Source: an uncultured Rothia sp. (GTDB lineage Bacteria; Actinomycetota; Actinomycetes; Actinomycetales; Micrococcaceae). Taken from it: DNA of 64,000 nucleotides. Below, one piece after another: positions 9,300-17,822 of the stretch (position 1 is its first letter; the number at the start of each line of letters is the position of its first letter). The DNA lies in assembly GCF_916715725.1 (NCBI RefSeq), contig NZ_CAKAPD010000001.1, forward strand, positions 186,001 to 250,000, given 5' to 3'. The translations under genes were made by a program, and so were the position numbers. Under the pieces are notes generated by a model. It was given only the letters and a program-made list of their open reading frames with translations, had not been told where the DNA came from and made no database searches.

Positions 9300-10256
9300 A
9301 TGAACACCGCAACCATTCCATGGCAACGCAACCCGCACAAGCCACCGACTACACCAGAAATCACCCGTGCCGCAGAACTACACCCATTCGTGCTGAACTC
9401 CCAGATGCTCAACCTGCGAGGAATCGGGCCGAAACGCATTCGCAAGCTAGTGGCGGAAGGGTCTCTGCAGCGCATCCAACGAGGAGCCTATATTTATACC
9501 CGCGATGCCCAAGCGCTCACCCCCGAAGAACGACTCACGGTACGATGCATCGCTGCTCAGACGATGGGTCTTCAAGGGGTCTTCTCCCACACATCAGCCG
9601 CGGCGCTATGGGGACTTGATGTGCTCTCTGTTCCCCAAACGATAAGCGTGTATAGCTGCAGTCATAGCACCTCTGACAAGGGAAGAATCACCCGGCATTA
9701 CAGTGCCACCGGCCCCGAGGAGGTCACCCGATTACCGGGCACATCCATCATGGTTACGACGGTGGCTCGAACGTTGCAGGATTGCGCTCGCAACATGCCC
9801 TTTCGGGAGGCAGTAGTTCTCGCTGACTCCATCATGCGGCGGGGACTCTTGGAACCCCACGAGGTAACCGAGATTCTGCTGAATCTTACCGGCTACGGCG
9901 GTTCCTCCGGGCGCATCCTGGCGCAGGCGGTGGATGCATCCAGCGAGTCAGCAGGTGAAAGCCTCACCCGGTGCCTACTCATGGAACACAGGCTACCCTC
10001 ACCCGTTACGCAATACCCGGTTTCTTGCGAGGGTCGTAACTACCGGGTGGACTTCGCCTGGCCCGAGGCGCGGGTCATCCTCGAGTTCGACGGTGAACAG
10101 AAATACGTGGATTACCCCGGCAGGGACCGGTACGAGGCTGCTCGCGACCGTGCCCTAGCCCGCGCCGGGTGGACGGTCGTGCATCTAACCTGGGCTGACA
10201 TTTTTCAGAAAGAACAGGAAGTCATTACCCACCTGCGGAAACTGCTTTTGAGGTAA
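9300..10256 (+). CDS. AbiEi-type winged-helix / DUF559-like nuclease-fold protein
   Basis: 318-aa protein. The ATG at 9300 is chosen because an AGGATAA ribosome site precedes it and the open frame upstream overlaps the repeat. Residues about 20-75 form a winged-helix type segment (RGIGPKRIRKLVAEG, IQRGAYIYT) like the N-terminal domain of AbiEi antitoxins. The middle resembles the AbiEi_4 region. The C-terminus (about 245-318) looks like the DUF559/Vsr-like PD-(D/E)XK fold: YRVDFAWPEARVILEFDGEQ, then DRALARAGWTVVHLTW. No AbiEii-type nucleotidyltransferase toxin gene is adjacent, so it is an orphan. Candidate active residues are Asp in RVDF and Glu-Phe-Asp in LEFD. DNA binding or nuclease activity is inferred from fold resemblance only. 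Confidence 0.75.
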   Translation: MNTATIPWQRNPHKPPTTPEITRAAELHPFVLNSQMLNLRGIGPKRIRKLVAEGSLQRIQRGAYIYTRDAQALTPEERLTVRCIAAQTMGLQGVFSHTSAAALWGLDVLSVPQTISVYSCSHSTSDKGRITRHYSATGPEEVTRLPGTSIMVTTVARTLQDCARNMPFREAVVLADSIMRRGLLEPHEVTEILLNLTGYGGSSGRILAQAVDASSESAGESLTRCLLMEHRLPSPVTQYPVSCEGRNYRVDFAWPEARVILEFDGEQKYVDYPGRDRYEAARDRALARAGWTVVHLTWADIFQKEQEVITHLRKLLLR

Positions 10257-10274
10257 AGCAAGGAAACACCTCGG

Positions 10275-10357
10275 TCGATAGGTTAGTGTCTTCCCTGCGG
10301 GTTAAAGACCCACGGCGAAGACACTAACCTATCGAAAAATCACTAACCTATCGAAAA
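10275..10357. repeat. GATAGGTTAGTG palindromic element, copy 3 (with extra half-site)
   Basis: Same arms and same trailing CACTAACCTATCGAA half-site as the 9095-9175 copy, same orientation. It begins 18 bp after the stop of the AbiEi-like gene. Confidence 0.85.
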
Positions 10358-10376
10358 TCTGGGCCCGCACAAAAAG

Positions 10377-10419
10377 ACCCGCCCGGCAGGGAGGTCAACA
10401 TCCTCCCCACCAGGCGGGT
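10377..10419 (-). terminator. hisS terminator
   Basis: Stem ACCCGCC / GGCGGGT with inner GAGG/CCTC pairing, followed on the minus strand by GTCTTTTTG. It is about 90 nt past the hisS stop. Confidence 0.8.
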
Positions 10420-10510
10420 ACACATCCATATGCAGGCTTGCAGTGGCCAAACACTACAAGCAGCTAGATACTACAGCGGCCAAGCACCGCAGGCATTACA
10501 GTCCCTAAGA

Positions 10511-11872
10511 TTACAGGCCCTCAGCACGCACGATCTGAACGTGCAGGTCCTCAGCCGGCGGCATCCACGAAGCCGGATCGGCAGCAACCTGCTCACCCGA
10601 ACGGATGTCCTTCACCTCGTGAACCGGGGCGCCCGACTCATCCGAAGAAATGAACCACACGAACGGAATGCCGCGCTTCTCGGCGTACTTAATCTGCTTG
10701 CCGAACTTCGCCGCGTTCGCCGACACCTCGCAGGCGATACCGCGGGCGCGCAGTGCATCCGCAACATCGTTCGCAGCAGACCAGCCCTCATCATTGGTCA
10801 GGGCAACGAACACAGCCGAAGGCACCTTACGGCTCGCCTGCGCAAAGCCCTGCGACAGGATACGAGCCACCACACGGGTCACGCCAATGGACAGGCCCAC
10901 GCCCGGGTACGTCTTCTTGCCGTTCGAGGCCAGCGACTCGTAGCGACCACCCGAGCAAATCGAACCCAGCGACTCGTGGCCGACCAGCACGGTCTCGTAC
11001 ACGGTGCCGGTATAGTAGTCCAGACCGCGAGCAATCGACAGGTCAGCCAGCACCTTACCCGGCGCACGGCGGGACGCCTCCTCAATGACCTCGGCCAGCT
11101 CAGTCAGGCCCTGGTCCAGCAGCTCGTGCTCCACCGAATACTTGGCGGCCAGCTCACGCACCTGCTCCACGAAGGATGCATCCTCGGTACGAATCTGGGC
11201 CAGCTCCAGGGCGGCCGCGGCAGCCTCCGCGCTCGCTCCGGCCTCGGACTGAAGCTCCTCGGCCACGCGCTCCGGACCAATCTTCTCCAGCTTGTCGATG
11301 GAGCGCAGCACGGCCGCGGTGTCGGTCAGGCCCAGGCCCAGGTAGAAGCCCTCGGCCAGCTTGCGGTTATTCACACGCAGCTTGAACTCAGGAATCGGCA
11401 GCTTCGACAGCGCATCAACAACAACCAGCGCCAAGGTCACGTCGTAACGGAACGGCAGCTCACCGTCGCCAACCACGTCAATATCAGCCTGAGTGAACTC
11501 GCGGGCACGACCCTCCTGCGGACGCTCACCACGCCACACCTTCTGAATCTGGTAACGCGAGAACGGGAAATTCAGGTAACCGGCGTTCTCCACCACGTAA
11601 CGGGCAAACGGCACGGTCAGGTCAAAGTGCAGAGCCAGCTTTTCCTTAGCCTTAGCAGCCTCATCCTCCTGCAGGCGAGAAATTGCGTAAACTTCCTTGT
11701 CAATCTCACCCTTGCGCAGCAGCTGCTCAATCGTCTCTACCGAACGAGTCTCAATCGGGGAGAAACCGTGCAACTCAAAAGTCTCACGCAGAGTGTCCAG
11801 AACATGATTCTCAACCAACCGCTCAGCCGGAAGATACTCGGGAAAACCAGACAGCGAAGCCTTGCGAGCCAT
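10511..11872 (-). CDS. hisS: histidine--tRNA ligase
   Basis: Class II synthetase for tRNA-His. The ATG at 11872 is chosen because AAGGAG lies 10 nt upstream and the product then begins MARKASLSGFPEYLP; the frame is open further upstream but without a ribosome site. The product has 453 aa. The motif 2 region includes LHFDLTVPFARYV and the Arg-rich segment KVWRGERPQEGRAREFTQAD. The histidine-specific motif ARGLDYYTGTVYE is near residue 280, and a C-terminal anticodon-binding domain (VFVALTNDEGWSAANDVADA) follows. An Ala-rich insertion is near 215-235. A candidate -10 box TATGAT lies at 11938-11943. Confidence 0.97.
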   Translation of the reverse strand: MARKASLSGFPEYLPAERLVENHVLDTLRETFELHGFSPIETRSVETIEQLLRKGEIDKEVYAISRLQEDEAAKAKEKLALHFDLTVPFARYVVENAGYLNFPFSRYQIQKVWRGERPQEGRAREFTQADIDVVGDGELPFRYDVTLALVVVDALSKLPIPEFKLRVNNRKLAEGFYLGLGLTDTAAVLRSIDKLEKIGPERVAEELQSEAGASAEAAAAALELAQIRTEDASFVEQVRELAAKYSVEHELLDQGLTELAEVIEEASRRAPGKVLADLSIARGLDYYTGTVYETVLVGHESLGSICSGGRYESLASNGKKTYPGVGLSIGVTRVVARILSQGFAQASRKVPSAVFVALTNDEGWSAANDVADALRARGIACEVSANAAKFGKQIKYAEKRGIPFVWFISSDESGAPVHEVKDIRSGEQVAADPASWMPPAEDLHVQIVRAEGL

Positions 11873-12174
11873 ACGCGATACTCCTTGACAAAGAACTCGA
11901 CAACAAAACCCCGGAACACCTCCGGGCATATCTACCCATCATACCAACACCCACCCCGGCACAGCACCCACTCCCCCACCTCACCCGGCACAAACCCCCA
12001 CAAACCCGCGGACTGCAGGTTCGCCCACAACACAACACGACCAGACACTACTCACACACACCCCACAGAGGCTATGCTTAGGAGGTGCACACGCACACCC
12101 AAACGGGTGCCCACCACGGGGAACAGCGCAAAGGCGCCCCACCCCCAGCACCCCCGAGTGAAAGAGTTATAGCG
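11873..12174. other. divergent intergenic region between hisS and the DUF349 gene
   Basis: About 300 bp. A TATGAT box (minus strand, 11938-11943) may serve hisS, and TATGCT near 12072 on the plus strand may serve the DUF349 gene. The DUF349 frame is open into this region from 12085, but I place its start at 12175. Confidence 0.4.
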
Positions 12175-13443
12175 GTGACTACCAAACCCGACGACACTGT
12201 AAACCTCGAAAAGGCACGCCAGTACGGCCGCGTCTCCGAGGACGGCCACGTCTTCGTCATTGTCGACGGCGAAGAATACGCCGTAGGCCAGCTGCCCGGC
12301 GCCTCCGAAGAAGAAGCGCTCAGCTACTTCGCCCGCAAGTTTGAAAACGTCGAGGCGCAGGTTGCCCTGCTCGAATCCCGCCTCGCCAACAACGCCCCCG
12401 CCGCAGACCTGCAGAAGGGCATCACCTCCATCGGTGCACAGATCGGTGTGCGCAACATGGTCGGTGACTACTCCGGCCTGCAGAAGCGCCTCATCGCACT
12501 GGCAGAGCAGATCGCTGAACTCGGCGAAAAGCAGCAGCAGGCACGCACCGAAAACCGTGAACGCGCCCTCGCCGTCCGTGAAGAAATCGTCGCGGAAGCC
12601 GAGCAGATTGCCGGCCAGGACCCCGACCAGATCCACTGGAAGAACTCCCACTCCCGTATGAACGAACTGTTCGAAGCGTGGAAGAAGGCACAGCGCGAAA
12701 TTCACCTGGCAAAGAGCGTAGAGGACGAGCTGTGGAAGCGTTTCCGTGCAGCCCGCACCACCTTCGACCGCAACCGCCGCGCACACTTCTCGCAGCTCGA
12801 CGACCGCAACGCACGCATCAAGCGCGCCAAGGAAGAGCTGATTGCACGCGCCGAAGAGCTGTCGACCTCCACTGACTGGTCTGAGACTTCCCGCGTATAC
12901 GGCGACCTGATGCGCGCCTGGAAGCAGGTACCCCGCGGCCACCGTCGCGAAGACGACAAGCTGTGGGCACGCTTCCGCGCGGCACAGGACGTGTTCTTCA
13001 ACGCCCGCAACGAAGCCGAAGCAGCGCAGGACGCAGTCTACGCCGAAAACCTCAAGGTCAAGGAAGCACTGCTCGAAGAAGCACGCGCACTCCTGCCCGT
13101 CGAAGACATTGAGAGCGCAAAGGCAGCCTTCGAGAAGATCCTGGACCGCTGGGATGCGGCAGGCCGCGTACCCCGCAACGACCTGCGCCGCGTCGACGGC
13201 GAACTGCGCCGTATTCAGGACGAAATCAACGGCGCCGAAGAGGCAAAGTGGAAGCGCAACGACCCCGCCAAGGCGGCACGCGCGAACTCCCTGCTCGCAC
13301 AGATCGAGGACTCCCTCGCCGAACTGGAAGCAGAGCTCGCAGCAGCTGAAAAGGGCGGCGACTCCAAGAAGATCGCCAAGGCAAAGGAAGCTCTGGAGGC
13401 GCGCCGCGCCTGGGCAGCAACCCTGCAGGGCTTCGGCAACTAG
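12175..13443 (+). CDS. DUF349 domain coiled-coil protein
   Basis: About 422 aa if translation starts at the GTG at 12175, which has GAAAGAG about 8-10 nt upstream; an ATG at 12085 would add 30 residues of low-complexity His/Pro/Gly with no ribosome site. It contains several tandem helical repeats of about 70 residues with the recurring pattern W-x8-R followed by a LWxRFRxA block (SVEDELWKRFRAARTTFDRN near 185, DDKLWARFRAAQDVFFN near 260). This is the DUF349 family. The C-terminus is a long Ala/Glu/Lys coiled coil. The role is unknown; in many actinobacteria a DUF349 gene lies next to rel, as here (convergent, with a cassette between). Confidence 0.85.
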   Translation: MTTKPDDTVNLEKARQYGRVSEDGHVFVIVDGEEYAVGQLPGASEEEALSYFARKFENVEAQVALLESRLANNAPAADLQKGITSIGAQIGVRNMVGDYSGLQKRLIALAEQIAELGEKQQQARTENRERALAVREEIVAEAEQIAGQDPDQIHWKNSHSRMNELFEAWKKAQREIHLAKSVEDELWKRFRAARTTFDRNRRAHFSQLDDRNARIKRAKEELIARAEELSTSTDWSETSRVYGDLMRAWKQVPRGHRREDDKLWARFRAAQDVFFNARNEAEAAQDAVYAENLKVKEALLEEARALLPVEDIESAKAAFEKILDRWDAAGRVPRNDLRRVDGELRRIQDEINGAEEAKWKRNDPAKAARANSLLAQIEDSLAELEAELAAAEKGGDSKKIAKAKEALEARRAWAATLQGFGN

Positions 13444-13478
13444 GGTCTAGCCGACGGTCTAAATAACGGTCTAATTAA

Positions 13479-13546
13479 CGCCGAGAAGCCACATGTGTTT
13501 CGAAAAGCCACTTCTTTGGTGGCTTCTCGAAACACATGTGGCTTCT
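13479..13546. repeat. 68-bp palindrome, left copy
   Basis: AGAAGCCACATGTGTTTCG on the left pairs with CGAAACACATGTGGCTTCT on the right, around an asymmetric centre. The 68 bases are exactly the reverse complement of 14968-15035. It lies 36 bp after the DUF349 stop, so it may also act as that gene's terminator. Confidence 0.9.
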
Positions 13547-13612
13547 GCATGTCTGCGGGGGTTATATTCGCGCCCGCGGTGGCGCAGATTCCACGACCGG
13601 TCAACAGATTGC

Positions 13613-13650
13613 TTGATAGGTTAGCATCTTGGCTACGAGCTAAAACCTCT
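13613..13650. repeat. GATAGGTTAGTG element, truncated left half
   Basis: GATAGGTTAGCATCTTGG and the following AGCTAAAAC match the left half of the element. The right half is missing, and the sequence turns AT-rich directly after 13650. Confidence 0.6.
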
Positions 13651-13818
13651 CCTAAGTCAATACATTATGACTGAAGTTATAACTCATGAACCAATTTTCT
13701 ACATAGATTGGCGCCTGCATTTATTTCATAGAACCTATAATCACATTTAATCACTACAATCCAAGTGTAGCAAAAGACCTTTTCACTTAATACGGCAGCA
13801 CACCCCTGAGGTTAAATA
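13651..13818. other. AT-rich 3' flank of the membrane-protein gene
   Basis: No gene is seen. The base composition changes abruptly here compared with the GC-rich DNA left of 13650, marking the left limit of the inserted segment. Confidence 0.5.
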
Positions 13819-14715
13819 CTATCTAGTGAGTGCTATTCCATATAAGAAGTTCAGAAAAAGAGCAGTTGCGGTGACGAGTAAGTACATGCAAAAAACTTGA
13901 ATACTAGATTTGATGATTATCTTTTGAGTATTTTTATGGTTCCCCTCTTCAGCGTCATCTACCATATATTTTACAAAATCGAGATATACCAGATATGAGC
14001 TCGCTCCGAGAATGGCACCAACCACCGGAATCGCTGTTGTAAGAACCCCAAAGGGTTCTCCTTGAATCAAGGCAATCGTGAAGCCAATAAACAACCCGAT
14101 AGTCGTTCCCCTACCAGCATAATCAATAAATTCACGTATTAACGGAGTGAAGTACCCGACCTGCCACCTCGCTTTTATCCAGGAGCACTTCTCTAAGAAG
14201 CCCATTCCTTTAATAAGGTGCAGAGCGTCATCAATGCTAATCTCACTGGCATTTTCCCAAACTTCAATTGTAGAATAGAATTCTTTCAGAGATACATAAA
14301 CCTCCTGGAATGAATCATTTTTGGGAGATAAGTTAGTCATTTTCTTCAGCTGATTCAGTGAATTCATGCATCGATTCCGAGCAGCAGCACTTGAGTTATC
14401 TTCAGCTTTTTTAATGAAATACTGAACCTTATCAATAAAGTCATTTTCTAAATCTTTCCTGGGAAACAGATTAAATGGGTGACGTAATTGATAAGCGAAA
14501 TTCTTAAGTTCCTTCTTTCCAAATCGCTTCCAGTATTCAGTCCTAGTTTCCTTACCTATCCCAAAATAACTCAGAACATTTAAAATGATCTCTCGCCTTG
14601 CAGCAGAGTACCAGTAATATCCAGTTGCTTCAAGGACAATATCAAAAATAGTCCAGGCAATTGATAAAACCAGGCAAAGAGCTGTAACTGCTACGACCGT
14701 ACCAAAACTATACAA
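13819..14715 (-). CDS. unrecognised AT-rich membrane protein
   Basis: 298-aa protein I do not recognise. The start is a TTG at 14715 with AGAAGGGA about 8 nt upstream; the next in-frame ATG is more than 110 codons in. Hydrophobic segments lie at about residues 5-30 (VVAVTALCLVLSIAWTIFDI), 195-225 (GRGTTIGLFIGFTIALIQG), 225-245 (LTTAIPVVGAILGASSYLVY) and 268-292 (VFCMYLLVTATALFLNF). A charged, Lys-rich helical region spans about 60-180 and is probably cytoplasmic. Codon use is strongly AT-biased, unlike neighbouring housekeeping genes, which suggests recent acquisition. It is bracketed by inverted palindromes. The overall plan (helical soluble part between membrane helices) recalls phage-defence or contact-effector membrane proteins, but nothing in the sequence proves that. 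Confidence 0.7.
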   Translation of the reverse strand: MYSFGTVVAVTALCLVLSIAWTIFDIVLEATGYYWYSAARREIILNVLSYFGIGKETRTEYWKRFGKKELKNFAYQLRHPFNLFPRKDLENDFIDKVQYFIKKAEDNSSAAARNRCMNSLNQLKKMTNLSPKNDSFQEVYVSLKEFYSTIEVWENASEISIDDALHLIKGMGFLEKCSWIKARWQVGYFTPLIREFIDYAGRGTTIGLFIGFTIALIQGEPFGVLTTAIPVVGAILGASSYLVYLDFVKYMVDDAEEGNHKNTQKIIIKSSIQVFCMYLLVTATALFLNFLYGIALTR

Positions 14716-14837
14716 AATTATTCCCTTCTTTTGAAATTGTAAGAGTACAAAAAACTGCCAATGCTACTACGTACTCTATAACCAAAGGTACGGGGCACCC
14801 CTGACAAGATAAGGGGCTACACCTGCAGAATTTGTGC

Positions 14838-14899
14838 CATGGTTTAGTGTCTTTGACCATAGTTTTTAACTACGACAGAAGTCACTAACCTATGGTCGA
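14838..14899. repeat. GATAGGTTAGTG-family element, variant copy
   Basis: CCATGGTTTAGTGTCTTTG and GTCACTAACCTATGG form the arms around a TTTTTAAC centre. The outer bases read CCAT instead of CGAT, so it is a diverged member. It is in the right flank of the AT-rich gene, matching the truncated copy in the left flank. Confidence 0.65.
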
Positions 14900-14967
14900 A
14901 ATCGGCGCCAGGCAGAGGGACCGACCAGCAGAGTAAATCCGTGCCGATACCGCCCCCATAGACAGCG

Positions 14968-15035
14968 AGAAGCCACATGTGTTTCGAGAAGCCACCAAAG
15001 AAGTGGCTTTTCGAAACACATGTGGCTTCTCGGCG
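14968..15035. repeat. 68-bp palindrome, right copy (inverted)
   Basis: Exact reverse complement of 13479-13546. It ends 12 bp before the rel stop codon, so it may double as the rel terminator. Confidence 0.9.
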
Positions 15036-15046
15036 TAGAAAAGTAT

Positions 15047-17524
15047 TTACGCCTCCGAGGGCTTCGCGCCGGTCAGGCGGTACGCCTTGTACACGCCCGT
15101 CACGTTACGGACCACGTTCAGCACGTGCTCCAGCATGAAGCGGTCACCCAGCTCCAGGGCGAAACGGTCCACCACGGTACGATCCTCCGAAGTGTGAACG
15201 CGCGCATCCAGGATGTTCACGCCCGACTCAGAAATCGCGCGAATCAGGTCGCTCAGCAGGCCCTTACGGTCCAGCGCCTCCACCTGAATCTGCACACGGT
15301 ACGTAGCGGTCGGCGAAGACGCCCACTCAACCGTCGTCACGCGCGGCTCCTCGTCAGCGTTACGCATGTTCGGGCAGTCGCGACGGTGCACCGAAATGCC
15401 GTTGTAGCGGGTCACAATGCCGATAATGTCATCCGGCGGGACCGGGGTGCAGCAGCGCGCAATCTTCGTCAGCACACCCTCAGCACCCGGCACAATCACG
15501 CCGTTATCGCCAATCGCCTTGCGGGTCGACTTCAGCAGTGTCTCGTCAAAGTCGCTGACCTCAACCTCGGGTGCCGGCTCGTCGCCGCGGTGCACCTCAA
15601 CGAGGGTGTCAATGACCTGCTTCGGCGCGATCTCGTGCTCACCAATCGCACGGTACAGCGACGCCACATCGTTCTTGTGCAACAGCTGAGCCACCTGAGT
15701 CATAATCTCCGGGCTCATCATCTTCTGCAGCGGCAACTCACTGTTACGCATGCTCTTGGTGAGCATCTCGCGGCCGGCGAGCAGCGCCTCCAGGCGGCGT
15801 TCCTTCGCGAAGTACTGGCGGATCTTCGTGCGAGCGCGTGAGGAGCGAACGAACTTCAGCCAGTCCTCGCTGGGGCCGGCGTCTTCGTTCTTCGTGGTCA
15901 TGATCTCCACGGTGGCGCCGGTGGGCAGGACCGTGTGCAGCGGTACCAGGCGACCGTTGACCTTCGCGCCGACGGTGCGGTCGCCGACCTCACTGTGGAT
16001 GGCGTAGGCGAAGTCCACGGGGGTGGAGCCGTTGGGCAGGGCAATTGCCTCGCCGTTGGGGGTGAGTACGACAATTTCGTCGGTGTCGAGGGTGTCGGCG
16101 AGCGACTCGTAGAACTTCTCCGATTCCGGGTTGGAGTTCGAAATCTCGGCGATGGACTGCAGGATGCCGACGTTCATCATTGCCGAGGTCTGGGTGCCCG
16201 GTTCCTTCGGGTCCTTTGCGGGCGCGCCGCCACGAGCCGCGACCTTCTCCCCGCGTGACGCCGCCTTGTAGCGCCAGTGCGCCGCCACACCGTACTCGGC
16301 CTCTTCGTGCATCTTGTAGGTGCGGATCTGAATCTCAAGCGGCAGGTTACCGGGGCCGTACACAGTCAGGTGCAGCGACTGGTAGTTGTTGTTCTTCGGG
16401 TTCTTAATGTAGTCCTTGAAACGGCCGGTCATCGACGGCCACAGGGACAGCACGTGGCCGAGCACGGTGTAGCACTCCGCCTCTTCCTCAACCATGATGC
16501 GCACGGCGAGGATGTCGTTAATCTCGTCGAAGCTGCGGCCCTTCGTCTTCATCTTCTGATGAATCGAGTAGTAGTGCTTGGGGCGGCCCGTCACGGTCGC
16601 GTCGATGCCCACTTCTTTCAGGCGGTCCGTAATCTTGGTGCGCGCCTCGTTCAGGAACTTTTCGAGCGCGGGGGTGCGTTCGCCGACCATGCGCACCATC
16701 TCGGCGTAAATCTCCGGGCTCATGGCGGCGAAGGACAGGTCCTCCAGCTCCCACTTGATCGTGTTCAGGCCCAGGCGGTGCGCGAGCGGCGCGTAAATCT
16801 TCAGGGTCTCTTCTGCCTTCTTCGCGGCGGAAGCCTGCGGCACGAAACGCCAGGTGCGGGCGTTGTGCAGGCGGTCGGCAAGCTTGATGAGCAGCACGCG
16901 GATGTCCTTGCTCATGGACAGCACGAGCTTGCGGATTGTCTCAATGGAGGCGTTCTCGCCGTAGGTCATCTTGTCCAGCTTGGTCACGCCGTCGACCAGG
17001 TAGGCGACCTCCTCACCGAACTCTTCGGTGAGCTGCTCCATCGTGTAGTCGGTGTCTTCCACCGTGTCATGCAGCAGGCCGGCGGCGAGCACGGGACCGG
17101 TCGCGCCCATCTCCGCAAGAATCGCGGTCACAGCGACCGGGTGGGTGATGTACGGGTCGCCACTCTTACGCTTCTGACCCTCGTGGCAGCGGTTCGCCAC
17201 CTCGTAGGCGCGCTGCAGCACCTGAATGTCCTCATCCGGGTGGTAGCGGCGCACCGCACGCACGACCGGCGCAATCATCGGGGAGAAACGGATGGTACCG
17301 CCGTGCGAGTCGGAGGCTTCCATCTTGCTGCTGCGGCTACCAAAGACCAGGCGGTTCGGCACACGTCCGCCAGCAGCCATGACGCGGTGCGAGCCGCGTT
17401 TCTTCTTTGCGTCAGACGAATCAGTTTCAGGCAGAGGAATCGGGCCAGCGGGCCGAACCGCGGGCTTCTCGGCGGTCCCTGCGGGATTCTCAGCGTTAGC
17501 GTTCACGGCAGGTTCTGCACTCAT
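15047..17524 (-). CDS. rel: bifunctional (p)ppGpp synthetase/hydrolase
   Basis: Makes and degrades the stringent-response alarmone (p)ppGpp. The ATG at 17524 is chosen because AAAGGAG precedes it by 7 nt, giving 825 aa. An Ala/Pro-rich N-terminal extension of about 75 residues precedes the HD hydrolase domain (LLHDTVEDTDYT, RVLLIKLADRLHNAR). The synthetase domain has the R-x-FDE version of the bifunctional signature (GRSFDEINDILAVRIMV) and NNNYQSLHLTVYGP. Then come TGS (VVLTPNGEAIALPNGSTPVD), a zinc-finger/CC region (RCCTPVPPDDIIGIVTRY) and a C-terminal ACT domain. Hydrolase His-Asp and synthetase residues are all present, so both activities are expected. The gene lies downstream of secF in the common actinobacterial order. 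Confidence 0.96.
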   Translation of the reverse strand: MSAEPAVNANAENPAGTAEKPAVRPAGPIPLPETDSSDAKKKRGSHRVMAAGGRVPNRLVFGSRSSKMEASDSHGGTIRFSPMIAPVVRAVRRYHPDEDIQVLQRAYEVANRCHEGQKRKSGDPYITHPVAVTAILAEMGATGPVLAAGLLHDTVEDTDYTMEQLTEEFGEEVAYLVDGVTKLDKMTYGENASIETIRKLVLSMSKDIRVLLIKLADRLHNARTWRFVPQASAAKKAEETLKIYAPLAHRLGLNTIKWELEDLSFAAMSPEIYAEMVRMVGERTPALEKFLNEARTKITDRLKEVGIDATVTGRPKHYYSIHQKMKTKGRSFDEINDILAVRIMVEEEAECYTVLGHVLSLWPSMTGRFKDYIKNPKNNNYQSLHLTVYGPGNLPLEIQIRTYKMHEEAEYGVAAHWRYKAASRGEKVAARGGAPAKDPKEPGTQTSAMMNVGILQSIAEISNSNPESEKFYESLADTLDTDEIVVLTPNGEAIALPNGSTPVDFAYAIHSEVGDRTVGAKVNGRLVPLHTVLPTGATVEIMTTKNEDAGPSEDWLKFVRSSRARTKIRQYFAKERRLEALLAGREMLTKSMRNSELPLQKMMSPEIMTQVAQLLHKNDVASLYRAIGEHEIAPKQVIDTLVEVHRGDEPAPEVEVSDFDETLLKSTRKAIGDNGVIVPGAEGVLTKIARCCTPVPPDDIIGIVTRYNGISVHRRDCPNMRNADEEPRVTTVEWASSPTATYRVQIQVEALDRKGLLSDLIRAISESGVNILDARVHTSEDRTVVDRFALELGDRFMLEHVLNVVRNVTGVYKAYRLTGAKPSEA

Positions 17525-17751
17525 TCCAGGCTCCTTTGGGCTCGAGATAATCAGCCGCACACTCAGGTTCCTCATCATTGAGGGCTATACCGGCCAAACC
17601 AGCCATCAGCAGGCTCAAACGCGAGCGCACAGTATCTTCACTTCTTATCCTACCCAGCGGCCTGGAAGGCGCCAAACTATGCGACGTTTTAACACGCCAA
17701 AGCGCGTTGTGTGGGAAATATTCGGGCACGCTAAAGGTTCAGGCACGCTAA

Positions 17752-17785
17752 AGGGGAGCCAACACCTCTCGGTATCGACTCCCCT
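17752..17785 (-). terminator. possible secF terminator
   Basis: 7-bp stem AGGGGAG / CTCCCCT, 38 nt past the secF stop, without a clear T-run. GGCACGCTAAAG occurs twice just beyond it. Confidence 0.4.
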
Positions 17786-17822
17786 ATCGTTAGCAACGCC
17801 AGTAGCGCTAGCGGAACACAGC

